Assembly (NCBI GenBank): GCA_007922225.1
Contig: ML679946.1
Span: forward strand, 97,968,979 to 98,032,978
DNA length: 64,000 nt
From: Emydura subglobosa
Taxonomy: Eukaryota > Chordata > Testudines > Chelidae
Direction: 5' to 3'
Below are positions 47,068 through 57,194 of this stretch, piece after piece. The notes beneath the pieces are model-generated. The model had not been told where the DNA came from. It ran no database searches and was given only the letters and a program-made list of their open reading frames with translations. Position numbers and translations under genes: made by a program. Numbering within the stretch: the stretch's first letter is position 1; every line of letters starts with the position of its first letter.

Positions 47068-48531
47068 GACATTTGAAAGCTCGTAGCAACAGGGGGAGGT
47101 CCCTGACGACTGGAAAAAAGCAAATATAGTGCCCATCTTCAAAAAAGGGAGGAAAGAGGATCAGGGGAACTACAGACCTGTCAGCCTCACCTCAATCCCT
47201 GGAAAAATCATGGAGCAGGTCCTTAAGGAATCCATTTTAAGGCACTTGGAGGAGAGGAAGGTGATCAGGAACAGTCAACATGGATTCACTAAGGGAAAGT
47301 CATGCCTGACCAACCTGATTGCTTTCTATGATGAGGTGACTGGCTCTGTGGATGTAGGGAAGGCGGTGGATGTGATATACCTTGACTTTAGCAAAGCTTT
47401 TGATACTGTCTCACACAGTATTCTTATCAGCAAGTTAAAGAAGTATGAGTTGGATGAATGGACTATAAAATGGATAGAGAACTGGCTGGAGCATAGGGCT
47501 CAACGAGTAGTGATCAATGGCTCCATGTCTAGCTGGCAACTGGTCACAAGCGGCGTGCCCCAGGGGTCGGTCCTGGGGCCGGTTTTGTTCAACATCTTTA
47601 TTAATGATCTGGAGGATGGGGTAGATTGCACCCTCAGCAAGTTTGCGGACGACACTAAGCTGGGGGGGAGTGGTAGATACCTTGGAGGGTAGGGATAGGA
47701 TACAGAGTGACCTAAACAAACTGGAGGATTGGGCCAAAAGAAATCTAATGAGGTTCAACAAGGACAAGTGCAGAGTCCTCCACTTAGGAAGGAAGAATCC
47801 CATGCACAGCTATAGACTGGGGACAGACGAGCTGGGCAGCAGCTCTGCAGAAAAGGACCTGGGGGTAACGGTGGATAAAAAGCTGGATATGAGTCAGCAG
47901 TGTGCCCTGGTTGTCAAGAAGGCTAATGGTATATTGGGCTGCATTAGGAGGAGCATTGCCAGCAGGTCACGGGAAGTGATTATTCCCCTCTATTCGGCAT
48001 TGGTGAGGCCACATTTAGAATATTGTGTCCAGTTTTGGGCCCCCCACTACAAAAAGGATGTGGACAAGTTGGAGAGAGTGCAGCGGAGGGCAACCAAAAT
48101 GATTAGGGGGCTGGAGCATAGGACTTATGAGGAGAGGCTGAGGGAACTGGGCTTGTTTAGTCTGCAAAAGAGAAGAGTGAGGGGGGATTTGATAGCGGCC
48201 TTTAACTACCTGAAAGCGGGTTCCAGGGAGGATGGGGCTAGGCTGTTCTCGGTGGTGGCAGATGACCGAACAAGGAGCATCGGTCTCAAGTTGCAGGGCG
48301 GGAGGTCTAGGTTGGACATTAGGAAAAAGTTTTTTACTAGGAGGGTGGTGAAGCACTGGAATGGGTTACCTAGGGAGGTGGTGGAATCTCCATCCTTAGA
48401 GGTTTTTAAGGTGAGGCTTGACAAAGCCCTGGTTGGGATGATATAGCTGAGGTTAGTCCTGCTTTGAGCAGGGGGTTGGACTAGATGACCTCCTGAGGTC
48501 CCTTCCAACTCTAATATTCTATGATTCTATT
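47068..48531 (+). mobile_element. 5'-truncated young CR1 LINE
   Basis: Begins at the RT finger region (GAAAGCTCGTAGCAACAGGG) and runs to a perfect 3' UTR and ATTCTATGATTCTAT tail. Its last 128 bases match the 3' end of the copy at 33393-33518 almost exactly. It interrupts the old LINE endonuclease between DYVIVR and VHITRV codons. Truncation at the 5' end is the usual fate of CR1 insertions. Confidence 0.93.
47071..48446 (+). pseudogene. CR1 RT to ORF2 C-terminus
   Basis: A TAG stop (W codon TGG in the 30-kb copy) lies at 47080-47082. The frame from 47129 gives [57 protein letters not shown] and [10 protein letters not shown] 7-G run at 47662-47668 shifts the frame. The second frame to 48446 (267 codons) has [76 protein letters not shown] and [18 protein letters not shown]. 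Apart from the stop, the frameshift and truncation it is intact and gives the best local reference for the sequence missing in the 30-kb gap. Confidence 0.9.
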
Positions 48532-48539
48532 ACATCAGT

Positions 48540-49033
48540 ACAATCAAAAATCGGACGATGACATAGTCAAGAAGATGCCAGGGTGCCAAACTTGGGTGTT
48601 TCCATATGGTCTTATGATTTGTCCCTCTTTCTAAAGATGGTATTTAAATCATGCTCCACACATTACTGAGGGGAAGAATTCCATTAGAGTTAACTTTACC
48701 TACTCTTTCTTTCCCAATGGTGCCTCTCCAGAGTTCGGGATCTCACCCAACTCTTGCATTGAAGTTACTCATTAGAATAAGCTTGTCTTCCTTGGCCATG
48801 GCAGTGAGAACTGCATCAAAAGCACAGTAGAATTGCTCCTTGTTGTCTGTGTCATCATCAAGTGTGGAATCATACGCCCTGATGACCGTGGCATACTGGT
48901 TGTTACTAATGTTAAAATGCAGAGTCATGAAACTTTCGTTGATATTGATAGGGAGTTCTGAAAGCTGGCTAGCAATCTTGTTCTCTATAGCAAAACCAAG
49001 TCCATGAATATGCCTCCCTTCAGAAAGTCCCAA
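48540..49033 (-). pseudogene. LINE APE endonuclease fragment
   Basis: The 96-codon frame (48743-49033) shows GLGFAIENKIASQLSELP, ATVIRAYDSTLD and LILMSNFNARVG. These correspond to the GxGFAIKN, xxVxxYAPT and GDFNARVG blocks of APE-type LINE endonucleases. Gly and Asp of GDFN are changed to SN. Further along the minus strand, in another frame near 48580, comes TQVWHPG then DYVIVR, which is cut by the CR1 insertion. Confidence 0.75.
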
Positions 49034-49040
49034 GTACTAT

Positions 49041-49539
49041 ACCTACCAAATATGGAGAGAGAGTTTAAAGGAATTTAAATAATGAACTATTGTCTAACCA
49101 GTGGAGTTTTGTGAGGATCACAGATTGCACTGGGGGGCAAGATTCATGTTCTGTAATGAGTCTGTGATGTTCAAAACAGAAGATGAACCAAGAATGAGAC
49201 AGGCTTAACAGACAGACTACAGGTGCTGTACCAACAAAACTATCTTCTACTCCTGAATCACCTAAGAAGAAAAAAGTTAATTATATGAATATCAGCAGCT
49301 TGGTAGCTTATTGCCCACATGTATTCATAGCTATGTTAAAGACTTGCTTTTTAACAGTGTTGAAAACAAAGGAAAACAGGAAGATCACAGAGAAAGGAAG
49401 CTTTTGGAGGGAAAAAAGATAACCCACTAACATGAAGATGTAATTTAAGACTCAGTACAAGGATTGTGATAGAGGTTTTAACTGAGGAAGATTGATTACA
49501 AAGAGGAGAGGGGATAGAAAGAGAAGAGAAAAAAAGAAG
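49041..49539. other. unassigned sequence
   Basis: No feature recognised. A-rich at 49380-49540. Confidence 0.4.
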
Positions 49540-49670
49540 AGATGGCTGGCATAGTATGGCATATCAGACCACTGATCCATCTAGTTTGCTCAACTGCATC
49601 CAAGTAGTAGCCAATGCCTGATTCTTCAGAGGAAGGTGAAAACTCCTATAATGTGTCTAGGGCCTGGCCT
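49540..49670 (-). mobile_element. CR1 LINE 3' UTR fragment
   Basis: Plus strand ATCAGACCACTGATCCATCT and CCAATGCCTGATTCTTCAGA is the inverse of the 'AGATGGACCaTTGGTCTGA' / 'TCTGGCATTGGCCA' 3' UTR block. Confidence 0.55.
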
Positions 49671-49740
49671 GAAGCTCACTGAAGTCAGCTGTAGTCTTTC
49701 AGTTCCCTTCAATGGATTTTGAATCAGGTCCCTAGCCAGT
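49671..49740. repeat. short dispersed palindrome
   Basis: GGCCTGAAGCTCACTGAAGT at the left pairs with CTTCAATGGATTTTGAATCAGG at the right. Same family as the palindromes at 23128, 25015 and 42474. Confidence 0.45.
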
Positions 49741-50384
49741 TATAGAATGCTCAGCATGGGGATGGGGAATTCTTGACCATCACAGAAATTCATGGTTGTA
49801 CACTCTAAAGCATGAGAACAGATAAAAGTTTAATCAGTATTAACGCTTGCAGATCAATTTATTTCCCTTGCCACAACACCCTAAACTCTTCCCTGTACAG
49901 TGCATGTCATGTAGTGAGTAAATGTACATACACAGCCTCATTCAGTACTATGTAATGAAGAACAATATTTTGAACTAAGTTTAAAAAAAAAAAAGGTGTT
50001 ACCAAAGTTCTGTTTTAGCAACATGAATTTGCCTATTGCTTTGAATAATCATTCAAGAGACGATATAGAGATTTGTAGAGTTAGAATGATCATGAGGTAA
50101 TAGCCATTGATTATGGCAAAAAACAAAACAAAAAAAAAACCCAAAAAATAAAACCATGCTCTTCCTTTGGTGTAACTGTGTCTTCCCTGGGATTTATAAA
50201 AGCTATCATGCCATTGACCATAGTAATAAAAGCAGAATCCTAAGAGTTTAAATCAAGGGTCCCCTTGTTGCACATAAGATGATCAATATTTCTGTAAGAT
50301 TCATTGCTTCCTGGTTCTGTTCCTTGTGATGTCTCTGACAGAAATAGACAGAACAGCAATCCAGGAAGTCTCTAGAAAAGAACA
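49741..50384. other. unassigned sequence
   Basis: No feature recognised. A runs at 49981-49994 and 50131-50140. Confidence 0.4.
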
Positions 50385-50540
50385 TTATTTATTATTAATA
50401 GGATATATTTGTATTGAGGAAGTGCCTAGGGGCCTCAGTCATGGACCAGGACCCCATTGTGTTAGGCACTATACAAACAGAACAAAAAGATGGTCCCTTC
50501 CCTAAGGAATTTACAATTTAATTATAAGAAAAGAGAGACA
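50385..50540 (-). mobile_element. SINE tail fragment (inverted)
   Basis: Plus strand: TTATTAATAGGATATATTTG, GTGCCTAGGGGCCTCAGTCA, GACCCCATTGTGTTAGGCAC and AAGATGGTCCCTTCCCTAAG. It is the inverse of the MIR-like SINE tail, and better preserved than the copy at 1270-1425. Confidence 0.6.
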
Positions 50541-51309
50541 ACAAATGGATACAGACAGATGACAAAGTACAAGAAAACAGTGAGAGAGCATGATAGGCAA
50601 TGGTCTCTGCACATCAGCTGTCTAACTGTTGTCAATTTTTTTGAAGGCATCATGCCAGAGGGGACTGTTGAGGAGGGTTTGAAGGAGGAAAATGGAGCTG
50701 CGTGGAGATTTATGGGGAGCTCTTCCTAAAAGTGAGGGGAGGATGTCAGAAAGCACAAACCTCCTTGGTTGAAAATTTAACGAGTGAGTGATGGGGGTTG
50801 GCCAACCGAAGACAGGATTTGTCATCTTGAAAGATGAAAGTAGGATGGGGGCAGGCCATGAAGGGCTGTGATAGTGAAGACAAGTATATGATAGAGAAGG
50901 AGAGCCACTGGAAGGCTGCACTTTTACCAACCCTATAAAGATACCTACTTGCCAAATGTATAATATCTGGGACCTGGCTCAAAGGCTGAAGCTCGTTGCA
51001 TAAGGACACCCAGTGTAGATCAGGGAGAGTTTCTAGTAGCAAAGAAAAGGCCGAGCTCTTGCTCAGTGCTAAATTCATGTTGCCTTCCCTTCCCTACTCA
51101 CTGACCTAGCTATTGCATTCCGAGTATAAGAGAATCAGACACATGAGGGGGATGGGAGAGGCTCACTCTGTTGAGGGGGAAGGGATCAAGAGATGTGACT
51201 GAAGAAGAGCACTGCAGGGGCCAAATTAAGTCTTTCCATTCACTTCACTTGGGATTTATATGAGATCCTATGTGAGGAAAGAGAGGCTAGAGGAACTTTA
51301 AAACAGATC
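50541..51309. other. unassigned sequence
   Basis: Open frames of about 100 codons on the minus strand (50622-50930, 50746-51078) overlap each other and have no domain. Confidence 0.4.
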
Positions 51310-51665
51310 CTCAGCAGAGCTGGGCAAAACTTTTCCAGCGAAAGCTTCTTTCAGCAAAATAAGTAAATAAATAAATAAATAAATAAATAAAAATGCAGAT
51401 TCAATGACACCAAAGCATTTAATGAATTCTTGTTTTGCCAAATTGTTCACATCAACACTTTTTGTTCAGTAATTTCCTTTAATTTTAAAAAGCTTTAAAA
51501 GTCAAACATTCTCTTAATGAAATGTTTTGTTTGACCCACCGCTGCTTTTCCCAAGACTTCTTGATTTCATGATAATTTTAAAAAATTGGTTTGAGGTTAA
51601 CGTGAAATATATATTAGGACTTGCCAATGAATGGAAAAAAATCAGTGATTCACACAGCTGTATTC
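51310..51665. repeat. AT-rich TIR-like dispersed repeat
   Basis: Opens GCAGAGCTGGGCAAAACTTT and closes AGTGATTCACACAGCTG, with TTTTGTTTGACC and AATGAAATGTTTTG motifs inside. Same style as 21780-22170. An (AAAT)n run lies at 51361-51393. Confidence 0.45.
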
Positions 51666-52073
51666 CTCAGTGAAGTTTAGGGTTACCTGTAATGAGCAGA
51701 GGACATTAAAAAGGAGAGGAAATAAAGAGGAAATAAGGAAACAGTGAAGTTTCACAGAATCATTGCCCAGATGTTACTAAGTTAAAAGAATTCCTAAAGG
51801 GCTCACCATAATCTGAAAACCTTTGACTGAAATATAGAGGACGCCTCATTTAATAAACTCTGGTTTCTGGACAAATGTTCAGTGGTTTTAGTCCTGTTAA
51901 ACCATAGTTCAAATTAGTAAAAAATACAAAAACAAAAAGTAGCCACAGGAGATGAAATATACAACACAGCATTTATTGAAAGCTTAGAACACAGAAAAAC
52001 GAGCAAAAGAATGATAAGAAAACCCAACTTTACAGCCACACTATTTTATCCTCAGTCTCATGGGTTAAGTCTG
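51666..52073. other. unassigned flank of the Penelope-like element
   Basis: No feature recognised apart from the target site GGTGATCTTACTA at its end. Confidence 0.4.
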
Positions 52074-52086
52074 GGTGATCTTACTA
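52074..52086 (+). repeat. target site duplication, left copy
   Basis: GGTGATCTTACTA, identical to 53929-53941. It defines the left edge of the Penelope-like element. Confidence 0.85.
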
Positions 52087-52505
52087 GAGGGGTAGCCATG
52101 TTAGTCTGTATACAACAAAAACAACGAGAGTTCTGTAGCACGTTAAAGACTAACAAATTTCTGTGGGCATAAGCTTTCGTAGGCTGCAACCCACTTCATC
52201 AGATGCATGAAGTGGAAACCACAGATAGGAGGTATATATATATACACATCCAAGGGTAAGAAACAACAATGGGGAGGGTAGATGTAAACAAAGTCCATTC
52301 ACTTAGAGTAGATGAGGCCTATTCACAACCACTGATTAGGTGAGAATGTGTGAACAGTGACAATTACTTCTTGTAATGAGAACCATTTCAGGTCCCTATT
52401 CAGACCCAGTCTGATTGTGTCAAGTTTGCATAAGAGTTCCAGCTCTGCAGTCACTGAAGTCTGTTTTTGAAGTTTTTGTTGAAATATGGCAACTTTCAAG
52501 CTCTC
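52087..52505 (-). repeat. inverted left arm of the Penelope-like element
   Basis: Reverse complement of the element's 3' end, roughly 85 percent identical by eye. It includes a minus-strand reading of the ORF terminus (ELELLCKLDTIRLGLNRDLK at 52323-52523), which matches the plus-strand ELEFICKLDTIRSGLHRDLE ending at 53670. The first 35 bases (GTAGCCATGTTAGTCTGTAT) extend past the right arm. Confidence 0.85.
52175..52202 (-). ncRNA. hammerhead ribozyme-like motif, left arm
   Basis: On the minus strand: CTGATGA (52202-52196), a short hairpin of the AGTGGGTTGCAGCCTAC type, then GAAA (52178-52175), followed by GCTTATGC which can fold as a 2-bp stem III with a 4-base loop. This is the hammerhead core order CUGANGA - stem II - GAAA - stem III. 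The next base, expected to be U before the cleavage site, is C, which should impair cleavage. Minimal hammerheads are known from PLE termini. Activity is not claimed. Confidence 0.5.
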
Positions 52506-53670
52506 TACACGAACATTCCACACAAAGATGGACTACAAGCCATCAGGAACATTTTCGCTGATGATGATATGGCACACCTGGTAACTGAACTTTGTGACTT
52601 TGTTGCTACATTGATGACATTTTCATAATCTGGACCCATAGGAAAGAGTCCTTCGAAGAATTCCACTGGGATTTCAATAATTTCCACTCCACCATCAATC
52701 TCAGCCTGGACTAGTCCACACAAGAAATCCACTTCCTGAACACTACATTATAAATAAGGGATGGTCACATTAATACCACCCTATACCAAAAACCAGCTGA
52801 CAGCAATATCTTCATGTCTCCAGCTTCCATCCTGGACACATTATACGATCCATTGTCTACAGCCAAGCCTTAAGATACAACCGGATTTGCTCCGATCCCT
52901 CAGACAGAGACAAACACCTACAGGATCTCCATAAAACATTCTTAAAACTACAGTACCCACCTGGGGAGGAGAAGAAACAAATTGACATAGCCAGATGGGT
53001 ACCCAGAAGTCATCTACTACAGGACAGACCCAACAAAGAAAACAGAACACCACTGGCCATCACCTACAGCCCACAGCTAAAATCTCTCCAACACATCATT
53101 AAGGATGTACAACCTATCCTAGAAGATGATCCCTCACTCGCTCAAGCCATGGGAGACAGGCCTATCCTTGCTTACAGACAACCTGAAGCCAATACTCACC
53201 AGCAACCATACACCATACAACAAGAACACTAACCCAGGAACCTATCCCTGCAACAAACCTGTTGCCAACTCTACCCGCACATCGACTCTAGTGACACCAT
53301 CACAGGTCCTAACCACATCAGCCACACCATCAGGAGCTCATTCACCTGCACATCTACTAATGTAATATATGCCATTATGTGCCAGCAATGCCCCTCTGCC
53401 ATGTACATTGGCCAAACCGGACTGTCACTATGCAAAAGAATAAATGGACACAAATCAGACATAAAAAATGGTAACATCCATAAGCCAGTAGGAGAGCACT
53501 TCAATCTCCCAGGACACACTGTAGCTGACTTGAAAGTCACCATACTTCTACAAAAACACTTCAAAAACAGACTTCAAAGAGAAACTGCAGAGCTGGAATT
53601 CATATGCAAACTTGACACAATCAGATCGGGCCTGCATAGGGACTTAGAATGGTTCTCTCATTACAAGTAG
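52503..53670 (+). pseudogene. Penelope-like RT and GIY-YIG endonuclease remnant
   Basis: Reading with frame changes: an RT start resembling YTNIPHKDGLQAIR, then TELCDFV, then a jump to CYIDDIFIIWTHRKESFEEF (TACATTGATGACATTTTC, catalytic YIDD) at about 52603, so the RT centre is deleted. Next come INTTLYQKPAD-like thumb sequence, QPILEDDPSLAQAMGD, a CNKP start of a cysteine motif, FTCTSTNVIYAIMCQQCP and YIGQTGLSLCKRINGHKSDI, GEHFNLPGH and a C-terminal AELEFICKLDTIRSG. The CQQC plus IY..YIGQT blocks mark a GIY-YIG nuclease of the Penelope type. At least three frameshifts and several stops. The last frame, 53377-53670, is intact. Confidence 0.85.
53377..53670 (+). pseudogene. GIY-YIG endonuclease domain, intact terminal frame
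   Basis: 97 codons. The frame is open further upstream (NVIYAIMCQQCP begins about 53359), so the ATG is not a true start. Zinc-type CQQC, YIGQTG and the helix RINGHKSDIKNG with the conserved Arg and His, a Glu in VGEHFNLPGH and a C-terminal RDLEWF are visible. GIY-YIG nucleases nick DNA for target-primed reverse transcription in PLEs. It lies immediately before the right terminus. Confidence 0.8.
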
Positions 53671-53841
53671 TAATTGTCACTGTTCACACATTCTCACCTT
53701 CTAATCAATCGTTGTGAATAGGCCTCATCTACCCTAACTGAATTGACTTTGTTAGCACCACCACTCCCCATTGTTATGTTCCTTACCCTTGGATGTATAT
53801 ATATACACACACCTCTTATCTGTGGTTTCCACTTCATGCAT

Positions 53842-53877
53842 CTGATGAAGTGGGTTACAGCCCACAAAAGCTTATGC
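53842..53877 (+). ncRNA. hammerhead ribozyme-like motif, right end
   Basis: CTGATGA at 53842-53848, stem II GTGGG (53850-53854) with CCCAC (53861-53865) around a TTACAG loop, then AAAA at 53866-53869 where GAAA is expected, then GCTTATGC (53870-53877). Stem II is perfect, but the invariant G12 is lost and the base before the cleavage site is C. Probably an inactive relic. Same motif as at 52175-52202 in the opposite orientation. Confidence 0.5.
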
Positions 53878-53928
53878 CCGCAGAAATTTGTTAGTCTTTA
53901 AAGTGGCTACAGGACTCTCGTTGCTTTT

Positions 53929-53941
53929 GGTGATCTTACTA
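53929..53941 (+). repeat. target site duplication, right copy
   Basis: GGTGATCTTACTA, identical to 52074-52086. Confidence 0.85.
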
Positions 53942-54169
53942 TTACCCATGAGTCCTTTCTAATGATGGTCCATGCTCTTTGTTAATCTAATTAACTGTGA
54001 AGTATGGATAAGTGGTAATAGACCAGCCACATTTAGTAGTGTTGCTAGAAAGGGTCACATCTGCCCACAATGGCGTGAAGTAAGTTGTTCTCTTTTTAGA
54101 CTGGAAGGATTGACATGGCCAGCATCGATCCATGTATTTGTGTATCTCCCAATCACAATAATAGCTGGG

Positions 54170-54250
54170 CATCATCGAATCATACATTCTAAGACCAGAA
54201 AGGACATTTGTGACCATCTAGTTTGATCTCTCACATAACATGGTCTTGAA
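54170..54250 (-). mobile_element. CR1 LINE 3' end fragment
   Basis: ATCGAATCATACATTCTAAG and GGACATTTGTGACCATCTAG with TTTGATCTC match the inverted CR1 3' end. Only the last 80 or so bases are present. Confidence 0.6.
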
Positions 54251-55059
54251 TGACGGTATCTTTCAGTATTGGGTAAAGTTGTGTGGCAATGCATTGCTTA
54301 GTAAAATAACAAGGAGAGATGTGGGAAGAGAGGAGTTAGAGAAAAGCAAAGGCAAACCTAGGCACCTCACAAATGCAGGGACTGTGGGTCTGGGCAAAAA
54401 AATATCCACCCATCTCAGACCTTGCAGTCCTAACGATGGCAAATCTAATCTGGAATGTGGAGTTTCTAATGAGGAGCTTCCTGAATGGCAAATGGGGAAG
54501 CAACATTGACCAGTTTCGCTCCCCTCAAGGTCAGTGTGGTTCTAAGATTAACTATTCAGCATTACTGTATATATCATTTCTAGAAAGAAGGGGACATGGA
54601 ATGATTCTCCAGTGGTGATGGGTGGCAACATAAAACCCTTCAAGATGAATGGGGAATCTTTTCTGGGGAGGAAGGAAGAGAAAGGTCTATTTTCAATACC
54701 TTTACAATCAAACTCTTTGCACATGGCAACATCCTGATTGAAACAGGAAGGTGAATGGGGAAAAGCTGAGAGTGAAACAGCAACTTTTAACAGGAAAAAA
54801 TAATAATCTTGAAAGAGAAGATTGATTTCACAGCTCAGATCCCCTATCCACTGTACTATGGGGAGTGAGAAACTGACTAGCACAAAAGGGAGAGAACTAG
54901 GTGCCTTAATCATAACACTAAAAGAGGAAAATTGTGAAGACCAGATGAGAGAAAATATTACATTCCATTCATTCCCCCACAGCATTCCTAGCTTCTTTCT
55001 GTGTTGTTCTTTATTCACTTTTGGTCCTAGATATGCATTTTAAAGATGTGTTCTATATT
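54251..55059. other. unassigned sequence
   Basis: Frames up to 156 codons (54548-55018 minus) and 89 codons (54240-54509 plus) overlap and show no recognisable domain. Confidence 0.4.
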
Positions 55060-56290
55060 TGAATCATAGAAATTGCCACAATATCAAACAATTGGCTGAC
55101 TTAACTGAGTGTCCTGACAATGGCTAATAGCAGATGCTTCCAAGGAAGGACCAAGAATCCCTTTAATGGACAATTATGGAATAACTTGCCTATAAGGGAA
55201 GTTTCTCTCTCATCCCAGGCAGTTTGTAGTCTGAAGGATGTGGTTTATATTTCCTTTTTTATCCTGTCCAATGTGACTGTGGACCTTCTTACCTAATTTC
55301 TTTTTGGATCCTACCAGACCCTTTAACTCAGTGACATCTTGTGGCAGTGGGTTCAGTTTGTAAAATGCATTTCAGTTTGTCAGTTTCAGATTCGGTTTCG
55401 TGGAATGTCACTTTGTTCTTGTATAAAGTTAGAATATAGATAGAAGTACTAAATATACCATCTTTGTATCATTTGTAAGATGTCGGCTCTTATTTGTCTC
55501 TTAACAAATTGTCCCAATTATTCTAACTTTTCTTTATGTGACTTTGTGCCTCTGATTATTTTCATTATCTGTTCTCTAGACTGCTCCAGCTTCTGCTATC
55601 TTTTTAGAGGTGGGGGAATCAAATGTGAACCAAAAATTCAAAGTTATGGTGTCACATTGATTTATATAATGGCATGATATTTTTTTTAGTATTATTTTCC
55701 ATCCTATTCTTTATGCATCCTTACATTTTATGGATTTAGTTAGTTATTACCGCTGCTGTGTGTTGACCCAACATTTTCAAGGAACAGTCTACAGTGATCA
55801 GCAGGTCTGTCTCCCATGAGGTCACAGGTAACTCAGACGCCATCAATGTGTCTGAGTAGTTCAAGTGATTCTGTCCAATTTTGCTTTAGCATGCATTTGT
55901 CAACAATGCACCATCTGCCTTTGTAGTGCCCATTTACACAGTTTTGGTAGGTTCCTCTGAAGTTCCTCACAGCCTTCTCTAGTCTGGATTACACTAATAA
56001 ATTTTTTTTCCTGCACATTTTGCTAGGTCACTGTTCAGTCTCTGACAAAACATTATTATATTGGGCAACTCTGGTCATTTTTTTGCCATGTGGAAAACTG
56101 ACCATTTATTCTTACTCCTTGTTCTCTGCCTTTGAGCCACATTTTAAGTCCATTACTATGCTTTACCACTCACAACATAGCTGCTTAATTTCTTTCAGAG
56201 CTTCTTGTGAGGGAATTTGTAAATAGCCTTTAGAAAGCCCAAAAGCATAATATCTACTTCTTCTCCTGTATCCACTATTCATTTGACTTA
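55060..56290 (-). mobile_element. decayed CR1-type LINE
   Basis: Inverted 3' UTR blocks (CCTGACAATGGCTAATAGCA, GATGCTTCCAAGG) and the inverse of the C-terminal coding region (AACTTTTCTTTATGTGAC, CCTCTGATTATTTTCATTAT, GACTGCTCCAGCTTCTGC) parallel the CR1 at 12215-13300. Continues with decayed RT region to about 56290. No frame survives. Confidence 0.6.
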
Positions 56291-56439
56291 GCAAGTACAT
56301 TTAATCAAGAGAAAATATTGCATGCTAAAGTTCTCTCCAAAACATGGAATCTTGTTTTCAGAATTAATGTGGGGGCAGGTCCTCCTCTGCATTCATATTC
56401 AGTCATCTCTCTCAGGCTCTGACCATCTCAAAACACATT

Positions 56440-56660
56440 GCAAGTATTAATTTACCCTCATAACACCCCTGTTACGTGGTTCCTTACTTCTTGCTCGATT
56501 TGATATGTGGGTGAACTGAGGCATTGTGGGTGCGTGTAATTAAGTGATTTGCACAAAGTTACTCAGTAACAGTTGCAGAGGTGGCAACAGAATCCAGGTC
56601 TCTGGACCATGCGTGCCAGAAACTAATCTCTAGAGCATGCTCCTTCACATTGCACTTCTG
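56440..56660 (-). mobile_element. MIR-like SINE (inverted)
   Basis: Plus strand TGTGGGTGAACTGAGGCATT, AAGTGATTTGCACAAAGTTA and GGCAACAGAATCCAGGTCTC: inverted core and B-box-like head. ATTAATTTACCCTCATAACA is the inverted downstream block. Confidence 0.65.
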
Positions 56661-57194
56661 TCAGGGAGCATCATCTCACTCATTCAAAAGCAGAATTAGC
56701 CTCATAATATTGTATGTGGCAACCTGCCAACAGACCAAAGCCGAACAATATAAGTAACCCTTTGCTACTGTGAAACCAAACCCCTGGGTAGATACTTGGT
56801 TTCAGTGTATTTAATGCTGCATCTCTTGGAGCCCGAATTCCTCCATTAAAGTTCTTGACCTGAATTGACCTCAGAGATGCAGGTCATTTAGAATCTAGCA
56901 AGGGCGAGTGCAGAAGAGCATCAACATGAACAATTTTTGATGCAGCACTCACCATTTGGAAAATAGGGTGGGGCATTGCTGCTCTGCTCTGGCCCATAAT
57001 GCTTGGATCAGGAGTGGGGATGTGGAGGCAGAGCTCTCGGAGGAAGGAAAGAAAAAAAACCACATCAATGTAGACAGTGGGAGGAAAAGGGTGCAAAGGG
57101 AACAGAAGAAGAAAAATGAAAGAGAAAATGAAATGAACCGAGTGGCAAGGTGAAGACGGTATATTTTTTGCAGTATTAAGGATGTGAGGGCCCA
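56661..57194. other. unassigned sequence
   Basis: No gene or repeat recognised. A purine-rich run at 57035-57150 yields low-complexity frames on both strands. Confidence 0.4.

Larger units (their letters stand above)
44700..49040 (-). mobile_element. old APE-type LINE split by two CR1 insertions
   Basis: On the minus strand, pieces follow the order of one LINE protein: endonuclease (49040-48540), endonuclease end and linker (47065-46545), start of RT (45418-45040), then a C-terminal zinc-finger region (44960-44700). The breaks at 47068-48531 and 45420-46540 are filled by plus-strand CR1 copies. Most of the RT is deleted. The protein type is the one often annotated as craniofacial-development-protein-2-like in vertebrates. 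Clade assignment is not attempted. Confidence 0.7.
52087..53928 (+). mobile_element. Penelope-like element with inverted terminal arms
   Basis: An 1842-bp insertion bounded by a perfect 13-bp target duplication. The left arm (52087-52505) is an inverted copy of the right end (about 53545-53928), sharing AAAGACTAACAAATTTCTG, GGGCATAAGCTTT, CCACTTCATCAGATGCATGA and GATGAGGCCTATTCACAAC, and even the last 40 or so codons of the ORF. Between the arms lies a plus-strand remnant of a reverse transcriptase and a GIY-YIG endonuclease. PLEs are known for complex, often inverted, terminal repeats and for GIY-YIG nucleases, so the class is well supported. The copy is 5'-truncated in the RT and frameshifted. 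Confidence 0.88.

Noticed and set aside
54548..55018. 156-codon minus-strand frame as a gene
   Set aside because: Low-complexity hydrophobic composition without a domain; an opposing frame overlaps.
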